A stretch of 64,000 nucleotides of DNA from Aliivibrio fischeri (lineage in GTDB: Bacteria > Pseudomonadota > Gammaproteobacteria > Enterobacterales > Vibrionaceae), in contig CP160629.1 in NCBI GenBank assembly GCA_038993745.2, positions 186,001 to 250,000 of the forward strand, written 5' to 3'. A program made the position numbers and the translations under genes. A model generated the notes under the pieces. The model searched no databases. It was not told the origin of the DNA and worked only from the letters and a program-made list of their open reading frames with translations. Below are positions 52,859 through 63,507 of this stretch, one piece after another; the stretch's first letter is position 1, and each line of letters begins with the position of its first letter.

Positions 52859-52895
52859 CATGCTCTCTGAATAATGGTATGTTTCAGAGAGCATG
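52859..52895 (+). other. Hairpin between rapA and rluA
   Basis: CATGCTCTCTGAA (52859-52871) and TTCAGAGAGCATG (52883-52895) form a 13-bp perfect stem with an 11-nt loop, without a T run. It may be a weak terminator or an mRNA processing/stability element just before the rluA start. Confidence 0.6.
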
Positions 52896-52913
52896 CCTAT
52901 AGTGAGTATAAGC

Positions 52914-53650
52914 ATGGCAATGCTGGAATATTTACCACCCCAAGATCCGTGGATAGACATTGTTTATCAAGACGAATCTATTTTAGTGGTAAACAAGCCA
53001 TCTGGTTTATTATCTGTACCTGGCCGAGCTCCTGAGCATTACGACAGTATGTGGAGCCGTTTAAAGGTTGAATTCCCTGATATTCAAGTTGTACATCGTT
53101 TAGATATGTCTACGTCAGGGTTAATGTTGTTTGCGATGAATAAATACAGCGAACGTCATTTAAAGAAACAGTTTCAGTACCGTCTAACGCATAAAATTTA
53201 TTATGCGCGAGTATGGGGAAACATTGAGCAAGATGAAGGTGAAATTGATTTACCTTTAATTTGCGATTGGGAGAATAGACCAAAACAGAAAGTGTGTTTT
53301 GAGCATGGTAAACCTTCTCAAACTCGCTATCAAGTTGTAAGACGTGAAGAGAAAACGACGATTGTTCGGTTGTTACCGATCACTGGGCGCTCTCATCAAT
53401 TACGTGTACATATGCTATCGATTGGGCATCCGATTGTTGGGATGAGTTTTATGCGAATGAGGAAGCGAAAAATTTCTCTTCTCGTTTGGAGCTGCATGCA
53501 GCTGAATTGAGCTTTTACCATCCCAAATCGGATTGGGTTCGCTCTATTTTTGTCCCTTGTGATTTTTACCCTGAAGCACAAGAGATGATGTTTTCTATTT
53601 ATGATCCAATAAGAAAGCTACCAGATTATAAAACATTGAAATCATCTTAA
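52914..53650 (+). pseudogene. rluA: rRNA/tRNA pseudouridine synthase RluA, frame broken by a 1-base loss
   Basis: Converts U746 of 23S rRNA and U32 of some tRNAs to pseudouridine in E. coli. The first frame shows DESILVVNKPSGLLSVPGR, the catalytic aspartate motif HRLDMSTSGLMLFA, DLPLICDWENRPKQKVCFE and GRSHQLRVHMLSIGHPIVG. At 53439-53441 a G seems missing from GGGG, so the expected DEFYANEEAKNFSSRLELHAAELSFYHP is in another frame, which runs to 53650. With the base restored the protein has about 245 residues. The ATG at 52914 is the likely start; 52920 is possible. Confidence 0.85.
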
Positions 53651-53651
53651 T

Positions 53652-53690
53652 AAAAAATCAGTTCGAGATGAATGTCTCGAACTGAATCTT
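53652..53690. terminator. Bidirectional terminator between rluA and the usp gene
   Basis: TCAGTTCGAGA (53658-53668) pairs perfectly with TCTCGAACTGA (53675-53685). It has AAAAAA on the left and a TCTTTT tract on the right, and separates convergent genes. Confidence 0.88.
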
Positions 53691-53700
53691 TTCATTATGG

Positions 53701-54138
53701 TTAGCCTTGTGGCTTTACAACCATGACATTGATTGGTGAGTTTTCAACAACTTTACTTGCCACCGAACCAAGCATCACCTTATCAATTTTTGAGCGTTTG
53801 TGACTTGGCATAACAATAAGATCAGCACCTAAGCGTTCTGCGTAATCAAGAATTGTGACATAAGGTTTTCCTTCTGACACATGAACTCTATATACGACTT
53901 CCTCATCAACAAACTTCGCAGCAAACTTGTTTAATTGTTCGGATACATCAGCTTTCATTTGCTTTGCCGCATCTTTAGGAAAGTATGTAGAGACCATGGA
54001 CATATGAATCCCCGGCAATACATTTAAAAGATGCAGCTCTGCATTTGATTGTTTTGCATGCCAAACCGCTAATTCAACGGCTTTATCTGCAAACCCTTTT
54101 TCGTTTAAATCTACTGGAACCAAGATCTGTTTATACAT
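53701..54138 (-). CDS. Universal stress protein (UspA family), TRAP-linked
   Basis: A 145-residue UspA-type nucleotide-binding-fold protein: MYKQILVPVDLNEKGFADKAVELAVWHAK at the N-terminus and GADLIVMPSHKRSKIDKVMLGSVASKVVENSPINVMVVKP at the C-terminus. The latter holds the G-2x-G-9x-G(S) ATP-binding pattern in slightly altered form. It lies 51 nt after the TRAP permease on the same strand, with a GGGGAGA/TCTCCCC hairpin (54157-54174) between. This resembles TeaD, the Usp partner of the Halomonas ectoine TRAP transporter. A role in tuning that transporter is inferred. Confidence 0.85.
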   Translation of the reverse strand: MYKQILVPVDLNEKGFADKAVELAVWHAKQSNAELHLLNVLPGIHMSMVSTYFPKDAAKQMKADVSEQLNKFAAKFVDEEVVYRVHVSEGKPYVTILDYAERLGADLIVMPSHKRSKIDKVMLGSVASKVVENSPINVMVVKPQG

Positions 54139-54189
54139 ATTTTTATTACCTAATTTGGGGAGATGATTCTCCCCATAGATTCCATTCAA

Positions 54190-56767
54190 TTATGCCGCTA
54201 AGTTATCCTTTTTTGCTCGGCGACGTTGATTTAAGCCTAATGCCAAAAGTAGTAGTAGAGTTGGAACAAATACCCACTCTTTTAATGGACGATCTGCATC
54301 AAGGACAACTTGTTTGATTTCCCAATCAAAATCAATACCAGATGCTTCAGCAGGACTTCCAAACTCAACCATATCGACAATCATTTTGTTGTCGACTTCA
54401 GATAGCATTAGCCCCATTGAACTGACCCGCTCTTCACCTGTAATAGCTCTCTCATCAAAAGGTAAACGAACGGTTTTGTTTATGATGTCACCTTCTAGGT
54501 TTTCACCACTCACTTGTAATTCCAGTGATTGTCCTATATTTAGCCCTTCTGCGATTTGAGCAATCTCAATTCCTTGGTGATAATCTTTTGCTGGATACAA
54601 TTGATCCCACCAGTACCCCGGACGGAATAAAGAGAAAGTAATTAACAATAAAAGAGCGGTTTCCCACCATTTTGTTTTAGTAAACCACCAGCCTTGTGTT
54701 GCTGCAGAAAAAGTTAACATCGCAATGATCGATGAAATAACCGTTAATGCTAGGTGCCACCATGAATCAATCCCCATTAACAATAGTTGAGTATTGAAAA
54801 TAAACATAAATGGCAGGATTGCAGTACGGATATCATAGGTAAAACCTTGGATACCGGTTCGTATTGGATCGGATTTCGCAATCGCTGCTGCTGCAAATGC
54901 AGCAAGACCTACCGGTGGAGTATCATCCGCTAAGATACCAAAATAAAAGACAAATAAATGAACTGCAATTAATGGAATGATTAATCCATGGGCAGCACCT
55001 AATGTCACAATAACTGGAGCCATAAGGGTTGATACAACAATGTAATTTGCTGTTGTTGGTAATCCCATACCAAGAATTAAACTGATCACCGCAGTAAATA
55101 ACAGCATTAATATGATGCTACCGCCAGAAATAAATTCTACGAAATCAGTCATAACAAGGCCGATTCCCGTAAGTGTTACTACACCAACAACCGTACCAGC
55201 TGCTGCCGTTGCAACACCGATACCAATCATGTTTCTAGCACCTGATACCAGACTTTCTAGTAAATCATCAAATCCTTGTTTTACACTTTCGAACATATCG
55301 CCATCTTTAGTAAAAAAGCTGATTAATGGTCGTTGAGTTAACAAGATAAAGATCATAAATACTGATGCCCAGAATGCAGATAGACCAGGAGAAAATCGCT
55401 CAACAGTCAAACACCACACTAATACCACGATAGGTAATAAGAAATGCAAACCTGATTTGATTGTTGGACCAGGATCTGGCACTTCAGTTAACTCTTCATC
55501 AATTGCCATCATGGCATGTTCTTGATATTTAGCTGAAATACGAATTAAGCCAACATAAGACAGCAGCAATGCAATAGTAACAATTGGGGTTGCTGCATCT
55601 CCAAAGACACCTTTTGTCCAACCGATACCATAATAAACAGCAGCACTAATAATACACAAACCAAGAATAGTTCCTGTAAAAGAGAGCAAACTTTGAACGA
55701 GTGTTGGGTTATGACGACGTGGTAGACCTTTCATTCCAGCTTTACAGGCTTCAAGGTGGACAATATAAAGTAATGCGATGTAAGAGATAAGTGCTGGTAA
55801 TAAAGCGGCTTTAATTACTTCAACATATGAAATACCTACGTATTCCACCATTAAGAATGCTGCGGCACCCATGATAGGTGGTGTTAATTGACCATTCGTA
55901 GATGCAGCAACTTCAACAGCACCCGCTTTTGTTCCTGGGAAACCAACGCGTTTCATTAGTGGAATGGTGAATGTGCCAGTTGTTACAACATTGGCAATAG
56001 AAGAACCTGAAACTAAACCCGATAAACCTGAAGCAACAACCGCTGCTTTTGCTGGGCCACCTTTCATATGACCGAGTAAAGAGAAGGCGACTTTAATAAA
56101 GTAAGCACCAGCACCTGCTTTTTCTAACATGGCGCCAAAAAGCACAAATAAGAAAACAAATGAGGTTGATACGCCTAAAGCAACACCAAATACCCCTTCA
56201 GTTGTTAGCCATAAGTGAGACATGGCTTTATTTAAGCTTGCACCTTTATGAGCAATAACATCTGGCATATGTGGACCAGCAAAGGTGTATAGAAGAAACA
56301 CGGCTGCCACAACCATGAGTGGTGGACCTAATGCTCGTCGAGTTGCTTCAAGTAGTAAAATCATACCGGTAACAGCAGCCACAATATCAAATGTGGTTGG
56401 CGCACCAGAGCGACCTGCAAGCTCGGTATAAAAAATATAGATATAAGCAGCGGAGAAACTGCCTAATAAAGCCAGAATCCAATCAACCGCAGGAATGCGA
56501 TCTCTTGGAGAGTTTTTAGTGCCGGATAAGCGGTGAATGCTAAAAAAATAGCAAAAGCTAAGTGTATTGAACGTGCTTCTGTATCATTAAGTATGCCGAA
56601 ATCAAAAATGAACGGTAAAGGGGAAGCATACCAAAGTTGGAATAAAGACCAACATAGTGGAACAAACCATAAAATACGGCCAGATAATCCTTGCGGTGAA
56701 CGAGCCCCGGTATCAGATTGGGCACCATTTCTTGCACATCTTGCGACGGTGAAGATTGTTGCGTCAT
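54190..56767 (-). pseudogene. TRAP transporter permease, fused small and large subunits, broken by two 1-base losses
   Basis: An inner-membrane permease of the 4TM/12TM fused type used with TAXI binding proteins. It starts at 56767 (MTQQSSPSQDVQEM after AAGGA). A missing base at about 56722 (GGGCACC where GGGCCACC is expected) and a second at 56513-56517 (five instead of six Ts on the plus strand) split it. Between them, the shifted frame reads LPFIFDFGILNDTEARSIHLAFAIFLAFTAYPALK. After the second break, residues run from SPRDRIPAVDWILALLGSF to QRRRAKKDNLAA without a defect. It shows GLVSGSSIANVVTTGTFTIPLMKRVGFPGTKAGAVEVAASTNGQLTPPIMGAAAFLM. Restored length is about 860 residues. Confidence 0.83.
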
Positions 56768-57017
56768 GTACTTTTCCTTAGTGATGGTCGAATTTAATAC
56801 TCTTTCAAATAAGTATTAGGTTTCCGAATATAGCCAATATATAGGCCAAAAAAGCTGATCTTTAAATTCGTTTATTGTCATAACCATCGTATTTATTTTT
56901 GTACTTACTTATTTAAAAATGAAGTATCAACATTGAATAATAAGATAGCTATTACCAATTGAGCGGTTGGTATTATTATTGTCCGTTTAAAAGAAAGATC
57001 AGAAAGTAGAGCGAAGA
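56768..57017. other. Gap between the TAXI binding protein and TRAP permease genes
   Basis: A 250-nt AT-rich spacer without coding sequence. It contains a short TACCAA...TTGGTA inverted repeat (about 56953-56975) of the same kind as the ends of the palindrome at 21316. A second promoter for the permease may lie here but none is clear. Confidence 0.5.
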
Positions 57018-57046
57018 ATAAAAGAGGCCATATGACCTCTTTTACC
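57018..57046 (-). terminator. Hairpin after the TAXI binding-protein gene
   Basis: AAAAGAGG (57020-57027) and CCTCTTTT (57036-57043) form a hairpin with T-rich flanks about 15 nt after the binding-protein stop. It probably reduces read-through to the permease 250 nt further on. Confidence 0.75.
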
Positions 57047-57059
57047 TAAAGAAGTGTTT

Positions 57060-58033
57060 CTATTTTAGTAGGCCGACTTCTTTGTAGTATTTCACTGCAC
57101 CTGGGTGTAGTGGGATAGAAAGACCAGCTTTAACCATATCTTCTTTTTTCAAAGTCGCAAATGCTGGATGTAGACGCTTAAACGTATCGAAGTTTTCAAA
57201 TACTGCTTTCGCTACGCTGTAAGCTACTTCATCAGATACATCAGATGTGGTTACCATTGTTGCCGCTACACCAAAGCTATTTACATCACCTGTAGTACCA
57301 CGGTACATACCTGCCGGTACTGTGCTGTATGCGTAATAAGGATTATCCGCTACGATTTTATCAATCTCAGGTCCTGTTGCTGAAACCAGTTTGCATCACA
57401 AGAGGTTGTTGCTTCTTTGATTGAGCCATTTGGGTGACCAACCATATAGATGAATGCATCAATTTTATTATCACAAAGTGCTTGTGAACGCTCAGAACCT
57501 TTTAGTTCTGAAGCTAGCTTGAAGCTATCATTTGTCCAACCCATTGCGTCCATAACAACGCCCATGGTTGCTCGGTCACCAGAGCCTGGGTTACCAATAT
57601 TTATACGCTTACCTTTAAGGTCAGCTACGTTGTTAATACCTGAATCTGTACGAGCTATGATGTTAAAAGGTTCAGTATGAAGAGAGAACATCGCACGTAG
57701 TTTTTTGTAAGGGCCTTGCTCTTTAAATTTGCTAGTACCGTTATAGCCATGGTATTGCCAATCAGACTGAACAATACCGAAATCTAATTCACCAGAACGA
57801 ATAGTATTTACGTTATAAATCGAGCCACCTGTTGATTCAACAGAACAGCGAACATTGTGTTCTTTACGGTCTTTGTTAACTAATTTACAGATTGCACCAC
57901 CCGTTGGGTAGTAAACTCCAGTTACTGAGCCTGTACCAATGGTTATGAATTCTTGGGCACTTGCAGTTCCCATACCCGCAGTCATCATTGCTGCAGCTAC
58001 AGCCGTTGCTTTAATTACATTTTGTAATGCCAT
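57060..58033 (-). pseudogene. TAXI-family TRAP substrate-binding protein, broken by a 1-base loss
   Basis: The periplasmic receptor of the TRAP system. It has a signal peptide ([27 protein letters not shown]), then the TAXI-type [27 protein letters not shown] and [17 protein letters not shown]. At about 57388-57391 one base is missing (AACTGGTTTC where AACCTGGTTTC is expected on the minus strand). The expected end, from [41 protein letters not shown] to KYYKEVGLLK, lies in the next frame. Restored length is about 324 residues. The ligand is unknown; some TAXI proteins bind glutamate or 2-oxoglutarate. Confidence 0.85.
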
Positions 58034-58364
58034 GTTATTCCCTTCCTTATTATTTTGCTTTTTATCATACAGCTCAATGAAAAGTATAAGATAAAAACCA
58101 GTATTTATTCACTTCATCATAAAGTGTTTTATATTTCCTGTTACAGAAATGGCGTGCAAATGATAGCAAACTAATGCAGCCAGTTTAAATTGATGTTAAA
58201 TAAAATCTATCAAAAATGTGAAATAAACAGCTATTGATAGAGTTGTTTTTTGAAGTTTTTACCTAATTTAGGTGGTTTCTAGCACTTTTAGTGTGGTTAA
58301 TGAGGAGAGTAATAGATAGGAGGAAGCACTTTATGAGAGGCATAAAGTGCTTAAATTTATGTGA
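58034..58364. other. Gap between the TAXI gene and argR
   Basis: This 331-nt stretch holds the promoter region of the TAXI gene (minus strand) and the argR terminator at 58324-58352. A CTATCAA...TTGATAG dyad (58207-58240) lies about 175 nt before the TAXI start and could be an operator. No gene was seen. Confidence 0.5.
58322..58354 (-). terminator. argR terminator
   Basis: AAGCACTTTATG (58324-58335) pairs perfectly with CATAAAGTGCTT (58341-58352). The T run on the minus strand is poor, so the hairpin is strong but the terminator not ideal. Confidence 0.65.
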
Positions 58365-58835
58365 TTAAACTGAGTATTCAAACAAGTCGCAAACTGAATC
58401 AAACAGTTCAGCAACTTCAATATTACGAGTTGGTGTAATAAAGATAGTATCGTCACCCGCGACAACACCTAAGATACCTTCTGCTTTACCTAAAGAATCT
58501 AGTAGGCGGGCAATTAGCTGCGCAGCTCCAGGACCGGTATGAATAACAACTAATGCGTTGTTGTAATCAATATCCATAACGAGTTCACGTAATGAGCTTG
58601 AAACAGTAGGAACACCAAGTTCAACGGGTAGGCAGTACACCATTTCCATTTTTGCATTGCGTGTACGAACGGCACCAAACTTAGTCAGCATTCGTGAAAC
58701 TTTAGATTGGTTGATGTTATCAAAGCCAGATTGACGAAGAGCATCAACGATTTCACCTTGGGAGCCAAATCGTTCAGCTTTAAGAATGGCTTTAAACTCT
58801 TTAACTAGTAGTTCTTGTTTTTCATTATTTCGCAT
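58365..58835 (-). CDS. argR: Arginine repressor ArgR
   Basis: A hexameric repressor of arginine synthesis that binds ARG boxes with L-arginine, and an accessory factor for plasmid dimer resolution in E. coli. The 156-residue protein has an N-terminal winged helix ([39 protein letters not shown], about 21-59) and the C-terminal arginine-binding domain with [17 protein letters not shown] and [15 protein letters not shown]. It is divergent from mdh, the usual gammaproteobacterial arrangement. Confidence 0.96.
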   Translation of the reverse strand: MRNNEKQELLVKEFKAILKAERFGSQGEIVDALRQSGFDNINQSKVSRMLTKFGAVRTRNAKMEMVYCLPVELGVPTVSSSLRELVMDIDYNNALVVIHTGPGAAQLIARLLDSLGKAEGILGVVAGDDTIFITPTRNIEVAELFDSVCDLFEYSV

Positions 58836-58905
58836 ACTGTTTTGATTCTTTTTGCAACAATTCTTACTATTCTCGCATAATTATTTATTTATAACCAAGT
58901 CAAAA

Positions 58906-58929
58906 TGGTAAATTTGTGAATAATTACCA
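58906..58929. promoter_or_regulatory. Dyad in the argR-mdh gap, possible ARG box
   Basis: TGGTAA (58906-58911) and TTACCA (58924-58929) are perfect complements over a 12-nt AT-rich core. The overlapping TGTGAATAATTACCA partly resembles the ARG-box half TGAAT. This could serve argR self-control, but the match is imperfect. Confidence 0.35.
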
Positions 58930-59108
58930 GTGATTAGTCGGTATCATTAGTAACGAATTTGTAGCACGGATCATATGTCGTTGCGTAAGGTCGCAAAGCG
59001 AGGAAAACTTCGTTGAATTTCACCTGTCCTTACTATAACGTCAGATTCAGTCTGAAAGTAAAATCTTTAAATAATAACAATATTCCTACCATTTCAAGGA
59101 GAACGAAA

Positions 59109-60044
59109 ATGAAAGTAGCTGTTATTGGTGCCGCTGGCGGCATTGGACAAGCGTTAGCATTACTTCTTAAGAACCGTTTACCAGCAGGGTCAGATCTAGC
59201 TTTATATGATATTGCTCCAGTAACTCCAGGTGTTGCTGCGGATCTAAGCCATATTCCAACACCAGTATCAATCAAAGGATATTGCGGAGAAGATCCAACA
59301 CCAGCATTAGAAGGTGCAGATGTTGTACTTATTTCTGCAGGTGTTGCTCGTAAACCTGGAATGGATCGTTCTGATCTTTTTAATATCAATGCAGGTATTG
59401 TTAAATCGTTAACTGAAAAGATTGCGGTAACTTGTCCTAAAGCGTGTATTGGTATTATTACAAACCCTGTAAATACTACGGTAGCAATTGCTGCAGAAGT
59501 ATTAAAAAAAGCAGGTGTGTATGACAAAAATAAATTATTTGGTGTAACCACGCTGGATGTGATCCGTTCAGAGACTTTCGTGGCTGAATTAAAAGATAAA
59601 GATCCAGGTGAGATCCGTGTTCCTGTTATTGGTGGTCACTCTGGTGTCACAATCCTTCCTTTATTATCTCAAGTTCAAGGTGTTGAGTTTACAGCTGAAG
59701 AAGTGGCTGCATTGACTCCTCGCATTCAAAACGCGGGTACAGAAGTGGTTGAAGCAAAAGCGGGTGGCGGCTCAGCAACGTTGTCTATGGGTCAAGCGGC
59801 ATGTCGTTTTGGTCTATCACTAGTAAAAGCACTGAGTGGTGAAGAAGGCGTTGTTGAATGTGCTTATGTTGAAGGTAACGGTGGACATGCTCGTTTCTTC
59901 GCACAACCAATTCTACTTGGCAAAAATGGGGTTGAAGAAATTCAATCTTATGGTGAGTTAAGTGCATTTGAACAAGAAGCGCTAGAAAGTATGCTAGATA
60001 CGCTAAGAGGCGATATCAAAATTGGCGAAGAGTTTGTTCAATAA
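59109..60044 (+). CDS. mdh: Malate dehydrogenase
   Basis: NAD-dependent malate-oxaloacetate interconversion in the citric acid cycle. The 311-residue protein has the nucleotide-binding [19 protein letters not shown] (about 3-21), the substrate-loop arginines in [15 protein letters not shown] (about 79-93), ITNPVNTTV and the active-site histidine in [13 protein letters not shown] (about 173-185). The start at 59109 follows CAAGGAGA; the frame continues 32 codons upstream without resemblance. It ends in a strong bidirectional terminator. Confidence 0.97.
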   Translation: MKVAVIGAAGGIGQALALLLKNRLPAGSDLALYDIAPVTPGVAADLSHIPTPVSIKGYCGEDPTPALEGADVVLISAGVARKPGMDRSDLFNINAGIVKSLTEKIAVTCPKACIGIITNPVNTTVAIAAEVLKKAGVYDKNKLFGVTTLDVIRSETFVAELKDKDPGEIRVPVIGGHSGVTILPLLSQVQGVEFTAEEVAALTPRIQNAGTEVVEAKAGGGSATLSMGQAACRFGLSLVKALSGEEGVVECAYVEGNGGHARFFAQPILLGKNGVEEIQSYGELSAFEQEALESMLDTLRGDIKIGEEFVQ

Positions 60045-60071
60045 GTGTTAACTTAGACATTAATTGAAAGA

Positions 60072-60108
60072 ATAAAGGGGCAGATAGTCTAACTATCTGC
60101 CCCTTTAT
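60072..60108. terminator. Bidirectional terminator between mdh and ispB
   Basis: A 16-bp perfect stem (60072-60087 with 60093-60108; arms ATAAAGGGGCAGATAG and its complement) and a 5-nt loop lie between the two convergent genes. Confidence 0.88.
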
Positions 60109-60132
60109 TATGTTTGAAAGAAAAGGTGTGGA

Positions 60133-61104
60133 TTATTTACTACGTTTAACGGCTAGGTGCGCTAATGCTTTCAGTGCTTCTTTATAATCTGATTCAGGAA
60201 GAATGGCTAATTCAGCAATCGCTTTATCTGCTTCTTCATCTGCTTTTTGTTTTGTGTACTCTAAAGAGCCAACTTCTTTCATACAAGCAAGGATCGGCTC
60301 AAGTTTATCTAAACCATTACCATTTTCGATTGCTTCACGGATCATTGCATTTTGTTCTTCATTTCCGTGCATCATTGCATGTAATAGAGGAAGAGTTGGT
60401 TTACCTTCAGCAAGGTCATCGCCAACATTTTTACCCATGTCTTCACCATCTGAGGTGTAATCCATGACATCATCAATAAGTTGGAAGGCGGTACCTAAAT
60501 ACTTTCCGTAATTCTGTAATGCCGTTTCAATTTCTTGTGGGGCATCGTTTAGGATCGCACCGATCTGCGTTGCGGCTTCAAATAAACGAGCTGTTTTAGA
60601 GTAGATCACTTGCATATAACTTTCTTCAGTCGTATTAGGATCGTTACAGTTCATTAATTGAAGAACTTCACCTTCGGCGATCACATTTACGGCTTCACTC
60701 ATTAAACTAAGGATCTTTATGGATCCTAAGCTTGTCATCATTTGGAAAGAGCGGGTATAGATGAAATCACCAACAAGTACACTTGCTGCATTTCCGAACT
60801 CTGCATTTGCTGTTGCTTTACCACGGCGCATGTCTGATTCATCAACAACGTCATCATGCAACAGGGTTGCGGTATGAATAAACTCAATGAAAGCTGCAGC
60901 CATTGTATGGTCTTTACCTTCGTATCCAAGTGCTTTGGCAGATAAAATAGCAAGAACTGGGCGTAGACGTTTTCCACCGCCGCTTACAATGTAAAAACCA
61001 AGTTGGTTGATTAACGCAACATCTGAGTTGAGTTGGGCTAATATGGTCTCATTGACGATTGCCATGTCATCAGCCGTTAGGGCTTGAATAGCTTTAAAAT
61101 CCAT
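60133..61104 (-). CDS. ispB: Octaprenyl diphosphate synthase
   Basis: Makes the polyprenyl side chain (C40 in most gammaproteobacteria) for ubiquinone and menaquinone. The 323-residue trans-prenyltransferase shows GGGKRLRP (about 43-50), the first aspartate-rich motif LLHDDVVDESDMRRG (about 77-91), and the second LIDDVMDYTSDGEDMGKNVGDDLAEGKPTLPLL. It is divergent from rplU, as in E. coli, and its product feeds menA (10752). Confidence 0.96.
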   Translation of the reverse strand: MDFKAIQALTADDMAIVNETILAQLNSDVALINQLGFYIVSGGGKRLRPVLAILSAKALGYEGKDHTMAAAFIEFIHTATLLHDDVVDESDMRRGKATANAEFGNAASVLVGDFIYTRSFQMMTSLGSIKILSLMSEAVNVIAEGEVLQLMNCNDPNTTEESYMQVIYSKTARLFEAATQIGAILNDAPQEIETALQNYGKYLGTAFQLIDDVMDYTSDGEDMGKNVGDDLAEGKPTLPLLHAMMHGNEEQNAMIREAIENGNGLDKLEPILACMKEVGSLEYTKQKADEEADKAIAELAILPESDYKEALKALAHLAVKRSK

Positions 61105-61263
61105 TATTCTTCCAGCAAGGTTAGGGCCTAAGTCAGGCTAAATTATAATAAGTGATTAACTAAATAATACACTAAAATGGGCTAAGCAATACAGTCGAAA
61201 ATTGTCACCTTATAGCTTAATGAGCATGTAGGCGATCTTTTCATCATTTTTCTTCATTTTTGG

Positions 61264-61292
61264 TTGTCAGATTGAAATGATTAGCGTAGAAT
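61264..61292 (+). promoter_or_regulatory. Promoter of rplU-rpmA
   Basis: TTGTCA (61264-61269), a 17-nt spacer and TAGAAT (61287-61292) lie about 88 nt before rplU. Confidence 0.75.
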
Positions 61293-61379
61293 CCACGCCC
61301 TATTGATGACAAGTTTAACGCACACCAAAATTGTTGAGTAAACAAAATATATGGTAGTGCGGAAGTAGCGGAGTAAAAT

Positions 61380-61691
61380 ATGTACGCTGTTTTCCAATCT
61401 GGTGGTAAACAACACCGTGTAAGCGAAGGTCAAACTCTTCGTTTGGAAAAATTAGACGTTGAGACTGGCGCAACAGTTGAGTTCGACAACGTTCTTATGA
61501 TTGCTAACGGTGAAGAAATCACTGTTGGTGCACCTCTAGTAGCTGGCGGTAAAGTAACTGCGGAAGTAGTTCAGCACGGTCGTGGCGATAAAGTTAAAAT
61601 CGTTAAGTTCCGTCGTCGTAAGCATTCTCGTAAGCAACAGGGCCACCGTCAATGGTTCACTGAAGTCAAAATTACTGGCATCAGCGCTTAA
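61380..61691 (+). CDS. rplU: 50S ribosomal protein L21
   Basis: Binds 23S rRNA together with L20. 103 residues, [25 protein letters not shown], with the conserved [27 protein letters not shown]. It is followed by rpmA 17 nt later. Confidence 0.97.
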   Translation: MYAVFQSGGKQHRVSEGQTLRLEKLDVETGATVEFDNVLMIANGEEITVGAPLVAGGKVTAEVVQHGRGDKVKIVKFRRRKHSRKQQGHRQWFTEVKITGISA

Positions 61692-61708
61692 TCTAAGGAG
61701 AATAACAA

Positions 61709-61966
61709 ATGGCACATAAAAAAGCTGGCGGTTCTACACGTAACGGCCGTGATTCAGAAAGTAAACGTCTTGGTGTTAAGCGTTTCGGTGGCGAATCTGT
61801 TCTTGCAGGTAACATCATCGTTCGTCAACGTGGTACTAAATTCCACGCTGGTACTAACGTAGGCATCGGTAAAGACCACACTCTTTTCGCTCTATCTGAA
61901 GGTAAAGTGAAATTTGAAGTTAAAGGTCCTAAAAACCGTAAATTCGTTTCTATCGAAGCTGAATAA
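61709..61966 (+). CDS. rpmA: 50S ribosomal protein L27
   Basis: Its N-terminal tail reaches the peptidyl transferase centre. 85 residues, [29 protein letters not shown], without the cleavable N-terminal extension of Firmicutes. Terminator at 61988. Confidence 0.97.
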   Translation: MAHKKAGGSTRNGRDSESKRLGVKRFGGESVLAGNIIVRQRGTKFHAGTNVGIGKDHTLFALSEGKVKFEVKGPKNRKFVSIEAE

Positions 61967-61985
61967 TAACTTTTTAAGTTAATTC

Positions 61986-62016
61986 TAAAGCCCTGCCAAT
62001 TGGCGGGCTTTTTATT
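61986..62016 (+). terminator. rplU-rpmA terminator
   Basis: AAGCCC(T)GCCA pairs with TGGCGGGCTT with one bulged base, followed by a T-rich tail. Confidence 0.88.
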
Positions 62017-62168
62017 TATGGATAGTCACCAGTTAAACACTCTTCATCTATAATAAGAGTACTTAACTAGTGACTATATTGATATATACGTAGCGTAAAG
62101 ATCATTGACGATCCAATCTTAAGGTCTCATTCTGGTCTACAGTAAATGAAGCCGTACTTAAATTATAA

Positions 62169-63374
<1,206 letters not shown>

Positions 63375-63405
63375 CTTGTTCTGTGCTTATTACAGATAAT
63401 CATTA

Positions 63406-63438
63406 TAAAAAAACCGCACTTGTTGCGGTTTTTTTTAT
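63406..63438 (+). terminator. cgtA terminator
   Basis: AAACCGCA (63411-63418) pairs with TGCGGTTT (from 63424) and is followed by a run of eight or more Ts. The stem resembles the start of the repeat hairpin terminators but lacks their second stem. Confidence 0.9.
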
Positions 63439-63507
63439 TTAAATCATTAAACACTGAGTTGAAAAGATTAGAATAGATTTCTATTTAACGAATCATTGCG
63501 AATAAAC

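Noticed and set aside
56558..56767. Independent 69-residue protein upstream of the TRAP permease
   Set aside because: Its first 15 codons are the true permease start; the rest is an out-of-frame reading of permease codons after the lost base.
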